Shown: positions 9,243-18,355 of the stretch, piece by piece
How positions within the stretch are numbered: position 1 is the stretch's first letter
How the letters are laid out: each line of letters opens with the position of its first letter
NCBI GenBank assembly: GCA_036268485.1
Contig: DATAUC010000091.1
Coordinates: 97,241 to 161,240 of the forward strand
Reading direction: 5' to 3'
Source of the DNA: Bog-473 sp036268485
GTDB taxonomy: Bacteria > Actinomycetota > Acidimicrobiia > Acidimicrobiales > RAAP-2
DNA: 64,000 bases
Translations under genes and position numbers: made by a program
The notes under the pieces: model-generated
Databases searched by the model: none
What the model was told of the DNA's origin: nothing
What the model saw: only the letters and a program-made list of their open reading frames with translations

Positions 9243-10034
9243 ATGACCTTTCCGGCTGGACTCCATGTAATTGAGCGGCCGGCGCCTGATCCGGGCGCAC
9301 CGACCGTGGTCCTCGTCCACGGGTCGCTGGATCGGGCCGAGAGCTTTCGGCGGGTCATGCGGCGCATGCCCGACGTCTCCATGATCGCCTATGACCGCCG
9401 CGGCTACCAGGGGTCACGGGACGCCGGGGTGGTCGACCTCGGCGGTCACATCGCCGATCTGGTCGACATGCTCATGGACATCAGGGCCCGGAGCCACGGC
9501 ATGCTTTCGGTCATCGGCCACAGCATCGGGGGAGACGTGGTCATCGGAGCCGCCCTGGCTGAGCCTCGATGCTGCGACTCCATCGGGGCCTTTGAGCCCC
9601 CGATGCCCTGGCTGGGCTTTCGCCGCGCGCAGCCGGGGGACGACGGACCGCGGGAGTGGACGCCGCTGGCCGACGATCCCGAGGTCGAAGTTGAGCGGTT
9701 CTTCTCCCGGATGGTCAGTCCGTCGGCGTGGGCCCGCCTGTCAGAGGAAGGGCGCGCCTCCCGTCGGGCCGACGGGCCGGCACTGATAGCTGACCTGGGG
9801 TCCATTCGAGGCCCGGCCCCCTTCGACGTCGAGCTCCTCAGCATTCCGGTGTTGTTCGGCATGGGCGGGGCCGCCAGCCAGCCGCACCACCGTCGAGGAG
9901 TCACGTGGCTGGGCTCCCATGTCCCCGGCGCCAGCACGTTCGAAGTGGAGGGCGCCCAGCACGGCGCGCATCTCTCTCATCCTGACGGCTTTGCCACATT
10001 TATCCGAGCGGTGATCGCCCTGGGCTCTCCCTAA
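9243..10034 (+). CDS. Alpha/beta hydrolase
   Basis: A 263-residue alpha/beta-hydrolase. The oxyanion region VLVHGSLDRAESF follows the first core strand, the nucleophile elbow is GHSIGGD, and a C-terminal GAQHGAHLSHPDGF supplies the likely catalytic His. It lacks a signal peptide and so is probably cytoplasmic. It is divergent from kgd with 61 bp between the start codons, and its 3' end overlaps the convergent permease gene by four bases. Substrate is not predictable; an esterase or thioesterase of small acyl compounds would fit. Confidence 0.8.
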   Translation: MTFPAGLHVIERPAPDPGAPTVVLVHGSLDRAESFRRVMRRMPDVSMIAYDRRGYQGSRDAGVVDLGGHIADLVDMLMDIRARSHGMLSVIGHSIGGDVVIGAALAEPRCCDSIGAFEPPMPWLGFRRAQPGDDGPREWTPLADDPEVEVERFFSRMVSPSAWARLSEEGRASRRADGPALIADLGSIRGPAPFDVELLSIPVLFGMGGAASQPHHRRGVTWLGSHVPGASTFEVEGAQHGAHLSHPDGFATFIRAVIALGSP

Positions 10035-10993
10035 GTCGGCGAGAAGGGTGGGATGCCGCCGTCGTGGAGGTTGTTCTCCATCGATTCCTGGACGTAGTGC
10101 TTGGTCCGGCGGGAGAGCAGTTCCTCGTACTCCGCGCCCTTCCCCTCGCCCCGCAGACCGGTGACCAGGGGGGAACTGGAGAGGAAGACGGCGCCAGCAA
10201 ACATCACCAGGAGGGAGAACGCCTCCAAGGGACCCCAGGGCCCCGACGTGCGCAGGCTGTCACCGTAGAGGGCGATCCCGATCAGAATGCTGGCCAGGGG
10301 GTCGACCAGCACGAGGGTGGACTGCGATGCAGCCAAAGGCCCAGCGTGATAGGCATTTTGGGTCAAGAAGAGCCCGGCCAGACCAAAGACAATCAGTCCA
10401 TAGGTCTCCCAGTGCGTGAACAGCGACACCCAGTCATGGGTCGCATAGTCGCTGACCACCTTGATGAGGGCGGCCGTGAAGGCGAAGGCCACGGCGCCGG
10501 CCGTTCCGAACATGGCCGCCTTCCACCAGCGGGGACCCCGACGGGTGGCGAGGACTGCCGCAACTATGACGGCGCTGCACAATGCAGCCACCACGATCCA
10601 TCCCGTTGTCCCGGGCACGCGGTTCCCGCCACCGGGTTCGGCAAAGACAAGAAAGCCGGACAGCCCGAAGGCGATGGCTGAGGCCCCGATCCACTCCCGA
10701 GCGGTGATCCGGTAGCCGAAGTAGGTCCCGAGAATAAAGACAAGGAAAAGAAGCTCCATGGTCAGGATCGGCTGGACCACGGATAGGCGACCTACATGGA
10801 GCGCGAATGCCTGGAACAAAAAGGCACACACCATGAAGAAGAAGCCGAGGAGCCAGATGCCGCGCTTGATCGCATGGGTGATCAAGCTCAGTCGCATGGT
10901 CGACTCTTCCGGGGCGTCCTCCACCCCCATGCGTTGAAACACACTCGTGAGCGCGTTCGAGAGGGCAGCCGCCAGAGCGAGTACGTAAACCAT
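10031..10993 (-). CDS. DMT-superfamily permease, EamA-like
   Basis: A 320-residue integral membrane protein with about nine or ten hydrophobic segments in two halves, as in the drug/metabolite transporter superfamily. The first half opens with LALAAALSNALTSVFQRMG, and the second includes LIVFGLAGLFLTQNAYHAGPLAASQSTLVLVDPLASILIG in which the conserved Gly/Pro kinks can be seen. A charged cytosolic tail of about 45 residues ends the protein. Actinobacterial DMT permeases of this type are largely uncharacterised, so substrate and direction are unknown. A perfect inverted repeat covers its start codon. Confidence 0.8.
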   Translation of the reverse strand: MVYVLALAAALSNALTSVFQRMGVEDAPEESTMRLSLITHAIKRGIWLLGFFFMVCAFLFQAFALHVGRLSVVQPILTMELLFLVFILGTYFGYRITAREWIGASAIAFGLSGFLVFAEPGGGNRVPGTTGWIVVAALCSAVIVAAVLATRRGPRWWKAAMFGTAGAVAFAFTAALIKVVSDYATHDWVSLFTHWETYGLIVFGLAGLFLTQNAYHAGPLAASQSTLVLVDPLASILIGIALYGDSLRTSGPWGPLEAFSLLVMFAGAVFLSSSPLVTGLRGEGKGAEYEELLSRRTKHYVQESMENNLHDGGIPPFSPT

Positions 10994-11008
10994 TGACCTT
11001 TGTCAATG
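10991..11008. promoter_or_regulatory. Perfect 7-bp inverted repeat over the permease start
   Basis: CATTGAC and GTCAATG are separated by CTTT, a perfect 7+4+7 palindrome. The left arm includes the start codon of the DMT permease gene on the minus strand. It could be an operator for a dimeric repressor or a small mRNA hairpin that occludes the start. No regulator gene lies next to it. Confidence 0.45.
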
Positions 11009-11287
11009 ATATCCGGGGCATCGTGCCGCCATGCAGTTGATGCACAGGTGGCTCCCAGATGGCTTATTCCGGTGCTTGCGAGCCGATCGGCGCCGAAATC
11101 CTGTGCCAATGGAGAATTCATTGCGTTCTGCTACTGCCGATGCCGACCAATTCGCGGGGTTTCCCCAAGAGACACTTTGCAGAATGTGGCAGTTGCGTTA
11201 CGTTTACGGCAACCTTCTGACGCTGGGTGGTCCGGAGGCCGTAACAGATCGGCCGCCACGGGGGCGGCCAAATAGCAAGGGAGTGCT
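10994..11287. other. Divergent intergenic region, permease / solute-binding protein
   Basis: A 294-base gene-free stretch between the divergent permease and substrate-binding protein genes. It holds the inverted repeat at 10991-11008 and, just before the ribosome binding site of the substrate-binding gene, a GC-rich hairpin at 11251-11269 (GGCCGCC, 5-base loop, GGCGGCC). Short open frames here have no convincing coding character. Promoters for both genes must lie here but I cannot place them with confidence. Confidence 0.6.
11251..11269 (+). promoter_or_regulatory. Leader hairpin before the ABC substrate-binding gene
   Basis: GGCCGCC and GGCGGCC form a perfect 7-bp stem with loop ACGGG. It ends 8 bases before the AAGGGAG ribosome binding site of the gene starting at 11288. 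It could stabilise the 5' end of the mRNA or modulate ribosome access. There is no U-tract, so it is unlikely to be a terminator. Confidence 0.4.
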
Positions 11288-13171
11288 ATGGGATTTAAGG
11301 GACTACTTAAGCGGGGCGTTTGCGCCGCGATGGCGGTGGGTGCGCTCACCGCCGGCCTCATCATCGCCGCACCAGTCGCCACGAGCGGCGCTGCGACGCC
11401 GACCTCGGCCACATTCGCCGAACCGCCGGGTGCCACCCCGAACTTCATCTTTCCCTTCTATCCAGCGCAGTTGTGCTCGATCAACAACATCGCGCAGCTG
11501 CAGTACCTGCTCTACCGGCCGCTGTACTTCCCCGGGGTGGGCAACCAGCCGGTCATCAACAACAGCCTTTCGCTGGCTCCTCAGCCGACCTTCTCGAATG
11601 GTGGCACCACAGTCACCGTGAACCTGAAGAACTACAAGTGGTCCAACGGCGAGCAGCTCACCGGCAAGGACGTGCAGCTGTTCATGAACATCTACCACGC
11701 TGAAAAAGCGAACTTCTGTGGGTATGTTCAGAACTATCTGCCGGACAATGTGACCAACGTCACCAACAGCGGTGATTCCGTCACCTTCACCTTCAATAAG
11801 GCGTACAACGAGCATTGGGTCGTCTACAACGAACTGGCGCAGATCACCCCGATGCCCCAGGCGTGGGACGTCACCGCCGCCGGCGCAGCCGCCGGTTCGG
11901 GTGGCTGTTCTTCCGCGGCATACGGACAGGGTGATGCGGCCTGTACGAAGGTGTACACCTTCTTGGCCAACGCCGCCGGTTTCAACCCGAGCAATCCGAA
12001 GGCCGCCAACAACTCCATTACCTCCTATGCCACGAGTCCCCTGTGGGGCGTGGTTGACGGACCGTGGAAGGTAAGTGCATTCAACGCCGATGGCCAGGTT
12101 TCATTTGTGCCCAACACGTCCTACTCGGGTCCGACCAAGCCGACGCTGAAGACCTTCACTGAACTGCCCTACACAACGGACACGGCTGAATTCAATGCCC
12201 TGGTCGGTGGGAATATCGACGTTGGCTATGTGCCGACGCAGGACATTACAAAGGGAACGACCAATTACTTGAAGTCGGGACCGAACAACGCTCGAGTCGC
12301 AGGGACCGACAAAATGGCGCCGTGGTACCTCTTCAGCATCAACTACTTCCCCTTGAATTTCAGCACCACCGCCAACAATGGGGTGACCGCTAAGGAGTTT
12401 GCTCAGACGTATCTCCGCCAGGCCATGCAGTTGTTGATCAACCAGCCGCTCTACATCAAGAAGCTGTACAAGGGTTACGCCGTGCCCACCTATGGCCCTG
12501 TCCCGGTGTACCCGCCGGGCAACCCGGACGCGTCGAAGCTGGAGTCCAGCAATCCATTCCCGTACAACCCGGCCAAGGCGAAGAAGCTCCTCACCTCCAA
12601 CGGTTGGAAACTGGTCCCCAACGGCACCGACACCTGCATTAAGCCAGGATCGGCCAAGGGCGACTGCGGAGCGGGCATCCCCAAGGGAGCAGGACTGAGC
12701 TTCCAGGAGCAGTACGCCACCGGGACGCAGTCGACCACCGCTCAGACGGTGGCCGAGAAGGCGTCGTGGTCCAGCGCAGGCATCAATGTGAAGCTCAGCG
12801 GTGCCACCTTCGACACGGTGATCAACAACGCGATCGCCTGCCCGAAGGGTTGCGGTTGGCAGATGCAGAACTGGGCCGGTGGATGGACCTTCGCTCCGGA
12901 CTACTACCCGAGTGGTGAAGAGCTGTTCGAATTGGGCTCGGCTGCCAACTACGGCGACTACAACGACGCCACCAATCAGAAGGACATTGAAGCCACCATC
13001 AACACCAACGCCACGCTGTACAAGTGGGAGGACTACCTCGCCACCCAGGTGCCGGTGTTCTTCCAGCCCAACTTGGCGTACCAGCTGACCGAGATCAACA
13101 AGAACCTGTCGGGCGCGGCCAACCAGAACCCGTTTGGTGCGCTCCTGCCGGAGACTTGGAGATGGAAGTAG
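11288..13171 (+). CDS. Oligopeptide-type ABC transporter substrate-binding protein
   Basis: A 627-residue family-5 (OppA/DppA) extracellular solute-binding protein. An N-terminal Sec signal peptide (KRGVCAAMAVGALTAGLIIAAPVA) is followed by the SBP_bac_5 fold with markers such as LYRPLYFPG, YKWSNGEQLTGKDVQLFM, LRQAMQLLINQPLYIKKLYKGYA and NPAKAKKLLTSNGW. No lipobox cysteine follows the signal peptide, unlike most monoderm binding proteins, so it may be released or held by protein contacts. A ribosome binding site AAGGGAG precedes the ATG. Two permease genes follow after a strong hairpin. Ligand could be peptide, nickel or another solute. Confidence 0.88.
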   Translation: MGFKGLLKRGVCAAMAVGALTAGLIIAAPVATSGAATPTSATFAEPPGATPNFIFPFYPAQLCSINNIAQLQYLLYRPLYFPGVGNQPVINNSLSLAPQPTFSNGGTTVTVNLKNYKWSNGEQLTGKDVQLFMNIYHAEKANFCGYVQNYLPDNVTNVTNSGDSVTFTFNKAYNEHWVVYNELAQITPMPQAWDVTAAGAAAGSGGCSSAAYGQGDAACTKVYTFLANAAGFNPSNPKAANNSITSYATSPLWGVVDGPWKVSAFNADGQVSFVPNTSYSGPTKPTLKTFTELPYTTDTAEFNALVGGNIDVGYVPTQDITKGTTNYLKSGPNNARVAGTDKMAPWYLFSINYFPLNFSTTANNGVTAKEFAQTYLRQAMQLLINQPLYIKKLYKGYAVPTYGPVPVYPPGNPDASKLESSNPFPYNPAKAKKLLTSNGWKLVPNGTDTCIKPGSAKGDCGAGIPKGAGLSFQEQYATGTQSTTAQTVAEKASWSSAGINVKLSGATFDTVINNAIACPKGCGWQMQNWAGGWTFAPDYYPSGEELFELGSAANYGDYNDATNQKDIEATINTNATLYKWEDYLATQVPVFFQPNLAYQLTEINKNLSGAANQNPFGALLPETWRWK

Positions 13172-13218
13172 CGGACTCCTGACCGAGTTCGCTCACGCGT
13201 AACTTGAACATCATGACG

Positions 13219-13254
13219 ACCCCCCGGTCAGAGCCACGGTTCCGGCCGGGGGGT
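13219..13254 (+). terminator. Intercistronic hairpin after the binding-protein gene
   Basis: Arms ACCCCCCGG and CCGGGGGGT make a perfect 9-bp stem around an 18-base loop, followed by TTTGTCG. It lies between the binding-protein stop and the first permease. Such hairpins commonly cause partial termination or protect the upstream mRNA, giving more binding protein than permease. The U-tract is weak, so termination is probably partial. Confidence 0.6.
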
Positions 13255-13280
13255 TTGTCGTGCTGTGCGATAGTGCCTGA

Positions 13281-14237
13281 ATGATCGGCTACTCCCTCAG
13301 GCGGCTCGTCCAGTCGATCATCGTCATTTTGGGCGTGGCCCTCATCGTGTTCCTCCTGAGTCAGCTGATTCCAGGTGGGGTAGCCGGCATTGCTCTTGGA
13401 CCTCGACGGACTGCCGCGGCTATCGCCCACTTCAACAAGGAAAACGGCTACGACCTGCCGATTTACGAGCAATTCTGGAACTATCTCTGGGGCGTTTTTC
13501 ACTTACAGCTGGGCTACTCGTACAACCACAACCAGCAAGTGCAGCAGCTCATCGCTCAGCGGCTACCGCGGACCCTGACGCTGGTGGGTGTCTCGACCTT
13601 GGTCGCGCTCGTTATCGCTGTTCCATTGGGCATCCTGCAAGTCGTACGGCGCTACAAGCCGATTGACTACGCCCTGACGACACTCTCATTTGTCCTCTAT
13701 GCCATGCCAGCCTTTTTCCTGGCCTTCTTGCTCGTACTCTTCTTCTCCTTCGACTTGCACCTTTTCCCGGTGTCCCCTCCAGGAACAAGCAGCGCCTGGA
13801 CGATCTTCACCGATCCTCGAGCCTTCGTGCTTCCCGTCGTCACCCTGTCGGCCCTGACGATCGCTTCGTTCAGTCGTTATATGCGGTCCTCCATGATGGA
13901 CGCGCTGGCTGAGGACTACGTCCGGACGGCTCTGGCCAAAGGGGCCAGCAATAACCGAATCCTCTACGGCCATGCCCTACGCAACGCCCTCATCCCCATC
14001 TTGACGCTTATCGGACTGTCCCTGCCGGCCATCGCCAGTGGAGCTCTGATCACCGAGAGCGTGTTCAACTACCCGGGCATGGGGCTTCTCACGGTGCAGT
14101 CGGCGCTCAGCGATGATGTGCCGACAATTTTGGGGACCACGCTGGTCGTCACGCTTTTCACCGTGGCCGGATCATTCCTGGCCGACGTTCTGTACGCCGT
14201 TGCTGATCCGAGAATTCGGCTTGGGGGTACGGAATGA
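13281..14237 (+). CDS. dppB: ABC transporter permease, DppB/OppB type
   Basis: A 318-residue inner-membrane permease. The N-terminus YSLRRLVQSIIVILGVALIVFLLSQLIPG is the classic first segment of DppB-like permeases. The binding-protein-dependent transport EAA loop is visible around DYVRTALAKGASNNRILYGHALRNALIPILTLIG. The C-terminus ends in DVLYAVADPRIRLG. It pairs with the overlapping DppC-like gene to form the membrane channel of the oligopeptide importer. Its stop overlaps the next start by four bases (ATGA). Confidence 0.9.
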   Translation: MIGYSLRRLVQSIIVILGVALIVFLLSQLIPGGVAGIALGPRRTAAAIAHFNKENGYDLPIYEQFWNYLWGVFHLQLGYSYNHNQQVQQLIAQRLPRTLTLVGVSTLVALVIAVPLGILQVVRRYKPIDYALTTLSFVLYAMPAFFLAFLLVLFFSFDLHLFPVSPPGTSSAWTIFTDPRAFVLPVVTLSALTIASFSRYMRSSMMDALAEDYVRTALAKGASNNRILYGHALRNALIPILTLIGLSLPAIASGALITESVFNYPGMGLLTVQSALSDDVPTILGTTLVVTLFTVAGSFLADVLYAVADPRIRLGGTE

Positions 14238-15232
14238 CACCCAAGGACGAGATGCCCCCCATCGATCCGCTGGGCGGCACGGAAGCGACCGCGGTCGTCA
14301 CCCAAACCGGACACCTACTTGGTCATGCCGATGCGCCGTCGACGCTGCCCGAAGGGGGCAATGCATCCTCCTCAACTGGCGGCATGGCGCGCCAGATCGC
14401 CAGGGTGTTCATCGAAAACAAGCTGGCGGTGGCCGGCCTGGTCGTCATCATCTTCTTCTTGTTGTTCTGTTATGTGGGGCCGCTGATCTATCACACGAAT
14501 CAGGCCAACGCCGAGACGGCACTGAGCAACGCGCAAAACGGCTCGCCCACCGGAAGGCATCTTCTCGGCACGGACAGCACCGGCTACGACATGATGGGTC
14601 GGCTGATGTACGGCGGACAAGCGTCATTGCTCGTGGGCTTCGCCTCCGCCGCCGTGGCCACCGTCATCGGTGTGATTTACGGGGCCATTTCGGGCTTCGT
14701 CGGTGGTTGGCTCGATGCGCTCATGATGCGCTTCGTCGACATGGTTCTTTCGGTGCCCGTGCTCTTCCTCTTGATTGCGCTGGTCACCATTGAGGGGCAG
14801 TCCGAGATCCTCATCATCTTTGTCATTGCCGCCGTCAGTTGGCTCATCCCGGCCCGCCTCGTACGTGGGGAAACGCTTACCCTGCGAGTACGGGAGTACG
14901 TCCAAGCGGTGCGAATCATGGGTGGTTCGCGCTCGCGCATCATCGGGCGCCATATCGTGCCCAACTCCGTCGGAACGATTGTGGTGTTTGCCACCTTTCA
15001 GATCGCCGATTCGATCCTCCTGCTGGCCGCCCTTGGCTTCATTGGTCTGGGCATTCCGGCCCCGGGTACGGACTGGGGTTCCATGCTCTCGGACGGTGTC
15101 AACAGCGCGCTTTCGGGGTACTGGTGGGAGATCTACCCGGCCGGACTTTGCATCGTTCTGGTCGTGATCGCCTTCAACTTCATCGGCGACGCCCTGCGGG
15201 ATGCCCTCGAAGTACGCCTGCAGCGCCGTTAG
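14234..15232 (+). CDS. dppC: ABC transporter permease, DppC/OppC type
   Basis: A 332-residue permease with a long hydrophilic N-terminus of about 55 residues, a first membrane helix (LAVAGLVVIIFFLLFCYVGPLIY), and the DppC hallmark HLLGTDSTGYDMMGRLMYGGQASLLVGF. The EAA loop is EYVQAVRIMGGSRSRIIGRHIVPNSVG. It ends with NFIGDALRDALEVRLQRR, the usual DppC terminus. It overlaps dppB by four bases and is convergent with the ATPase gene, whose stop is 5 bp away. Confidence 0.9.
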   Translation: MTPKDEMPPIDPLGGTEATAVVTQTGHLLGHADAPSTLPEGGNASSSTGGMARQIARVFIENKLAVAGLVVIIFFLLFCYVGPLIYHTNQANAETALSNAQNGSPTGRHLLGTDSTGYDMMGRLMYGGQASLLVGFASAAVATVIGVIYGAISGFVGGWLDALMMRFVDMVLSVPVLFLLIALVTIEGQSEILIIFVIAAVSWLIPARLVRGETLTLRVREYVQAVRIMGGSRSRIIGRHIVPNSVGTIVVFATFQIADSILLLAALGFIGLGIPAPGTDWGSMLSDGVNSALSGYWWEIYPAGLCIVLVVIAFNFIGDALRDALEVRLQRR

Positions 15233-15236
15233 TTCG

Positions 15237-17318
15237 TCAAGAGCCGACGGAGGCGGTGCTCAGTTCGTTTGGACTGGCCGGCGCCTGCAGCGGGAAATGG
15301 CACGCCGCTGAGTGGCCCTCACCGAAGCTCCGCAATGGCGGCTCTTGTTCGGCACACAGATCCTGGGCGGCCGGACAGCGCGTGCGGAATCGGCAGCCCG
15401 ATGGTGGATTGACGGCTGAGGGCAGTTCTCCGCGCACGGCAACGGCACCGCCGCGGGCGCGGGCCGTGGCCACGTCGGCCTTCGGCACCGCGTCCAAGAG
15501 TCCCTGTGTGTAGTGATGGGCGGGCGACGAGAAAATATCGGCCGCCGGTCCCAACTCGACCAGCTTGCCCAGGTACATGACGCCGATCGTGTCGGCCATG
15601 TAACGCACCACGGCCAGGTCGTGGGAGATCATGACGTAGGTCAGTCCATGCCTGGCCTGGAGATCCTTCATCAGATTGAGGATCTGGGCCTGAATGGAGA
15701 CGTCGAGAGCCGAGACCGGCTCATCGGCCACGATGAGTTGTGGATTCAAGGCCAAGGCACGGGCCAGGCCGATGCGCTGGCGCTGCCCACCCGAGAATTC
15801 ATGGGGGTAGCGGTCGATGGCCTGGGGACTGAGTCCGACTTCACCCAAGAGTTCGTTGACGCGATCCTTCTGCTCCTCGGGCGTACCCATCTTCTGCACC
15901 TTGAGCGGTTCGCGGATGATCGTCCCGACGCGCATGCGGGGGTCCAACGACGCGTAGGGATCCTGGAACATCAACTGCAGGTTGCGGCGGTACGTCTTGA
16001 GCGCCTGGCCCTGCAGGCTGCTCACCTCATCACCATCGAAGGTGATGGAGCCGGACACCGGGCGCTCCAGGCCAACCACCATGCGACCCACGGTGGTCTT
16101 CCCGCACCCGGATTCACCCACCAACCCGAAGGTCTCGCCCTGGCGCACGCTGAATGAGATGTCGGACACCGCATGCACCCGGCCGACGGAGCGGCGCACG
16201 ACGGCACCGGAGAGGACGGGAAACTCCTTGACCAAACGGTCGACCTTCAACAACGTCTCCCGGTTGGCCAGTTCAGCCAGCCGAGCCTCGCGCACCGGAT
16301 CAGCGTCCGTGCGGATCTGCACCGCCACCTTCTCGATGGTGTGGTCGATGGGGTGAAAGCAGGCAAAGCGATGCGGCTGAGCCTCACCGGTCACCGCGGT
16401 CAACGGAGGCTCCTCGGTCCGGCACACGTCGGTGGCGTACTGGCACCGGGGATTGAACCGACAGTTGTGGTGCTCTTTCGAAAGATCCGGAGGGAGACCT
16501 GGAATGCTCAACAGGCGATCGCTGGCCCGTTGGTCGAGCTTGGGCACCGAGGCCAGGAGGGCTTGGGTGTAGGGGTGTCGCATGCCGTCGAACAGGGTCG
16601 CCGTCTCGGCTTCTTCGGCCACCTTGCCGGCGTACATGACGACGACGCGATCAGTCCGGCCGGCGATCACACCCATGTCATGGGTAATCAGAATGACCGC
16701 CATGCGCAGCCGCTCACGCAGATCGTCAATGAGGTCGAGGATCTGGGCCTGAATGGTGACATCGAGGGCCGTCGTGGGTTCATCGGCGATCAGGAGCTTC
16801 GGTTCGCAGGCCAAGGCCATGGCGATCATGACCCGCTGGCGGAGGCCACCCGAGAGCTCGTGGGGGTACTGGTCGAGGCGTTCGGCCGGCCGTGGCATCT
16901 CCACCATGGTCAGCACTTCCAGCGCCCGGTTCCGCGCCTGCTTCTGCGTGACATCCCGATGCAGCAGGACGGCCTCGGAAATCTGCTTGCCGATCGTCAT
17001 GGTCGGATTCAGCGACGTCAAAGGATCCTGAGGAATGAGCGCCACCTCGTCGCCCCGGACCCGCCGCATCTCCTTCTCGCTGAGGCCGGCCAGGTCGCGA
17101 CCATTCAGAACGACGGATCCGGCGTCGAGATGCCCGTTGGCGGGCAGCAGCCGCATGATGGAAAAGCCGGTGGTGCTCTTGCCACAGCCGGACTCGCCGA
17201 CGATGCCGACGCACTCGCCCTGATCGACCGTGAAGGACACGCCGTCGACGGCCACCACATTGGCCGACTTCATGCGGAACTCCGTACGAAGGTCCTTGAC
17301 CTCCAGCACCCTCGTCAT
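15237..17318 (-). CDS. Fused dipeptide/oligopeptide ABC ATPase (DppD-DppF)
   Basis: A 693-residue protein with two complete ABC ATPase modules joined in tandem. Module 1 has Walker A GESGCGKST near residue 41, signature LSGGLRQ and Walker B LLIADEP. Module 2 begins near residue 345 with Walker A GESGCGKTT, signature FSGGQRQR and Walker B LIVADEP. Each module ends in an oligo_HPY-type tail with spaced cysteines (CRFNPRC...C...C and CRFRTRC...C...C), a pattern that in some relatives binds an iron-sulfur cluster. One chain could therefore supply both nucleotide-binding domains. It lies convergent to the permeases, so it must be transcribed separately from them. Confidence 0.9.
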   Translation of the reverse strand: MTRVLEVKDLRTEFRMKSANVVAVDGVSFTVDQGECVGIVGESGCGKSTTGFSIMRLLPANGHLDAGSVVLNGRDLAGLSEKEMRRVRGDEVALIPQDPLTSLNPTMTIGKQISEAVLLHRDVTQKQARNRALEVLTMVEMPRPAERLDQYPHELSGGLRQRVMIAMALACEPKLLIADEPTTALDVTIQAQILDLIDDLRERLRMAVILITHDMGVIAGRTDRVVVMYAGKVAEEAETATLFDGMRHPYTQALLASVPKLDQRASDRLLSIPGLPPDLSKEHHNCRFNPRCQYATDVCRTEEPPLTAVTGEAQPHRFACFHPIDHTIEKVAVQIRTDADPVREARLAELANRETLLKVDRLVKEFPVLSGAVVRRSVGRVHAVSDISFSVRQGETFGLVGESGCGKTTVGRMVVGLERPVSGSITFDGDEVSSLQGQALKTYRRNLQLMFQDPYASLDPRMRVGTIIREPLKVQKMGTPEEQKDRVNELLGEVGLSPQAIDRYPHEFSGGQRQRIGLARALALNPQLIVADEPVSALDVSIQAQILNLMKDLQARHGLTYVMISHDLAVVRYMADTIGVMYLGKLVELGPAADIFSSPAHHYTQGLLDAVPKADVATARARGGAVAVRGELPSAVNPPSGCRFRTRCPAAQDLCAEQEPPLRSFGEGHSAACHFPLQAPASPNELSTASVGS

Positions 17319-17358
17319 TGCGTCCAGCCTACCGCGACAACTCGGTGATCAACAGGCC

Positions 17359-18066
17359 TCATACCTGGTCAGCGACGGTTTTGCGGACAATCGGCCACTT
17401 GTCTCTCCACGGCAGTCCCTCCACGTAGGACCAGCTGCGCCGGTGGATGGTCGAGAGGCCATAGCCGCGCAGGGCCAACTGGTGCACCGGCGAGGGATAG
17501 CCCTTGTTCCGCTCGAAGGCGTAGGCCGGGAAATGGTCGGCTTCCTGGCGCATCAGTCGGTCCCGCACCACCTTGGCCAGGACCGAAGCCGCCGCCACCG
17601 ACGCACAGCGGGCGTCGCCGCCGGGAATGGTGCGCACCGGGCCGGTGAAGGAGCCCGGGTCGTCCGCGTCGATGCGCAGCAGGTTGATGGGACCGTCGAT
17701 GATCAGAGCCTCGGGTTGCTGCGTCAGCCCGGCCAAGGCACGCTCTGCGGCCAGCCGGAGGGCGATGGTCATGCCCCAGGCATCGCATTCTTCGGGCGTC
17801 GCGTGCCCCACGGACCACTCGGCACACCAGTGGCCCACCTCCTCGAAGATGGACTCCCGTCGGTCCTCGCTGAGCTGCTTGGAGTCACGCAACCAGCGCG
17901 GCATGGATCGCTCGGAAACGGTGCACTTCATGAGTGCGGCGCCGACGGTGAGCGGGCCGGCCCAGGCACCCCGACCGACCTCGTCCAGACCGACCACCCA
18001 TGAGTGACCCGCCTTACGGAGCTTGCGCTCCTCGGACAGCGTGGGTGTCATGACCTTGGCCATCAT
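17359..18066 (-). CDS. rnhB: Ribonuclease HII
   Basis: A 235-residue RNase HII, which removes ribonucleotides and RNA primers from DNA hybrids. The catalytic motif GLDEVGRGAWAGP carries Asp28 and Glu29, followed by RDSKQLSEDRRE, the IIDGP Asp, and ASVLAKVVRDRLM. The KGYPSPVH segment is the family's usual C-terminal motif. Start is taken as ATG 18066; a second ATG follows directly. It is divergent from a small conserved gene 43 bp away. Confidence 0.95.
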   Translation of the reverse strand: MMAKVMTPTLSEERKLRKAGHSWVVGLDEVGRGAWAGPLTVGAALMKCTVSERSMPRWLRDSKQLSEDRRESIFEEVGHWCAEWSVGHATPEECDAWGMTIALRLAAERALAGLTQQPEALIIDGPINLLRIDADDPGSFTGPVRTIPGGDARCASVAAASVLAKVVRDRLMRQEADHFPAYAFERNKGYPSPVHQLALRGYGLSTIHRRSWSYVEGLPWRDKWPIVRKTVADQV

Positions 18067-18109
18067 CGTCTCGTCACCGCGCTGTGCCGTTCATCAATAC
18101 GATGGGTGC

Positions 18110-18349
18110 GTGACCACGGGTGGGGGGGAAGGGCTTGATCCGAACGCGCGGTCCCCGCTGGCCCCGGGGACCCAGGTGGACGTGCGCAACCGCTACCAGG
18201 GCACCTGGGTGCGTGGCTTCGAGGTGGCCGAATTCACGCCGGAGGGATACCGCATCCGCCGCCTGTCCGATGGCAGCGTGCTGGGCGAGCTCTTCTCGCG
18301 TGACGATGTCCGTCGCGAGCGCACGCGCCAAGGCTTCTGGTGGCACTGA
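18110..18349 (+). CDS. Small conserved protein, possible SH3/Tudor-like barrel
   Basis: A 79-residue protein started at GTG 18110. From residue 20 it reads as a compact beta-rich domain: PGTQVDVRNRYQGTWVRGFEVAE, then GYRIRRLSDGSVLGELFSRDDVR. The pattern of glycine-bounded strands and a conserved Trp suggests a Tudor or SH3-like barrel, which is inference. No catalytic motif is seen. It sits between rnhB and a GYD-domain gene. Confidence 0.6.
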   Translation: MTTGGGEGLDPNARSPLAPGTQVDVRNRYQGTWVRGFEVAEFTPEGYRIRRLSDGSVLGELFSRDDVRRERTRQGFWWH

Positions 18350-18355
18350 GGAAGG

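Noticed and set aside
9182..9382. N-terminal extension of kgd by 67 codons
   Set aside because: It lies antisense to the hydrolase gene and the MSQPAAP start matches the family.
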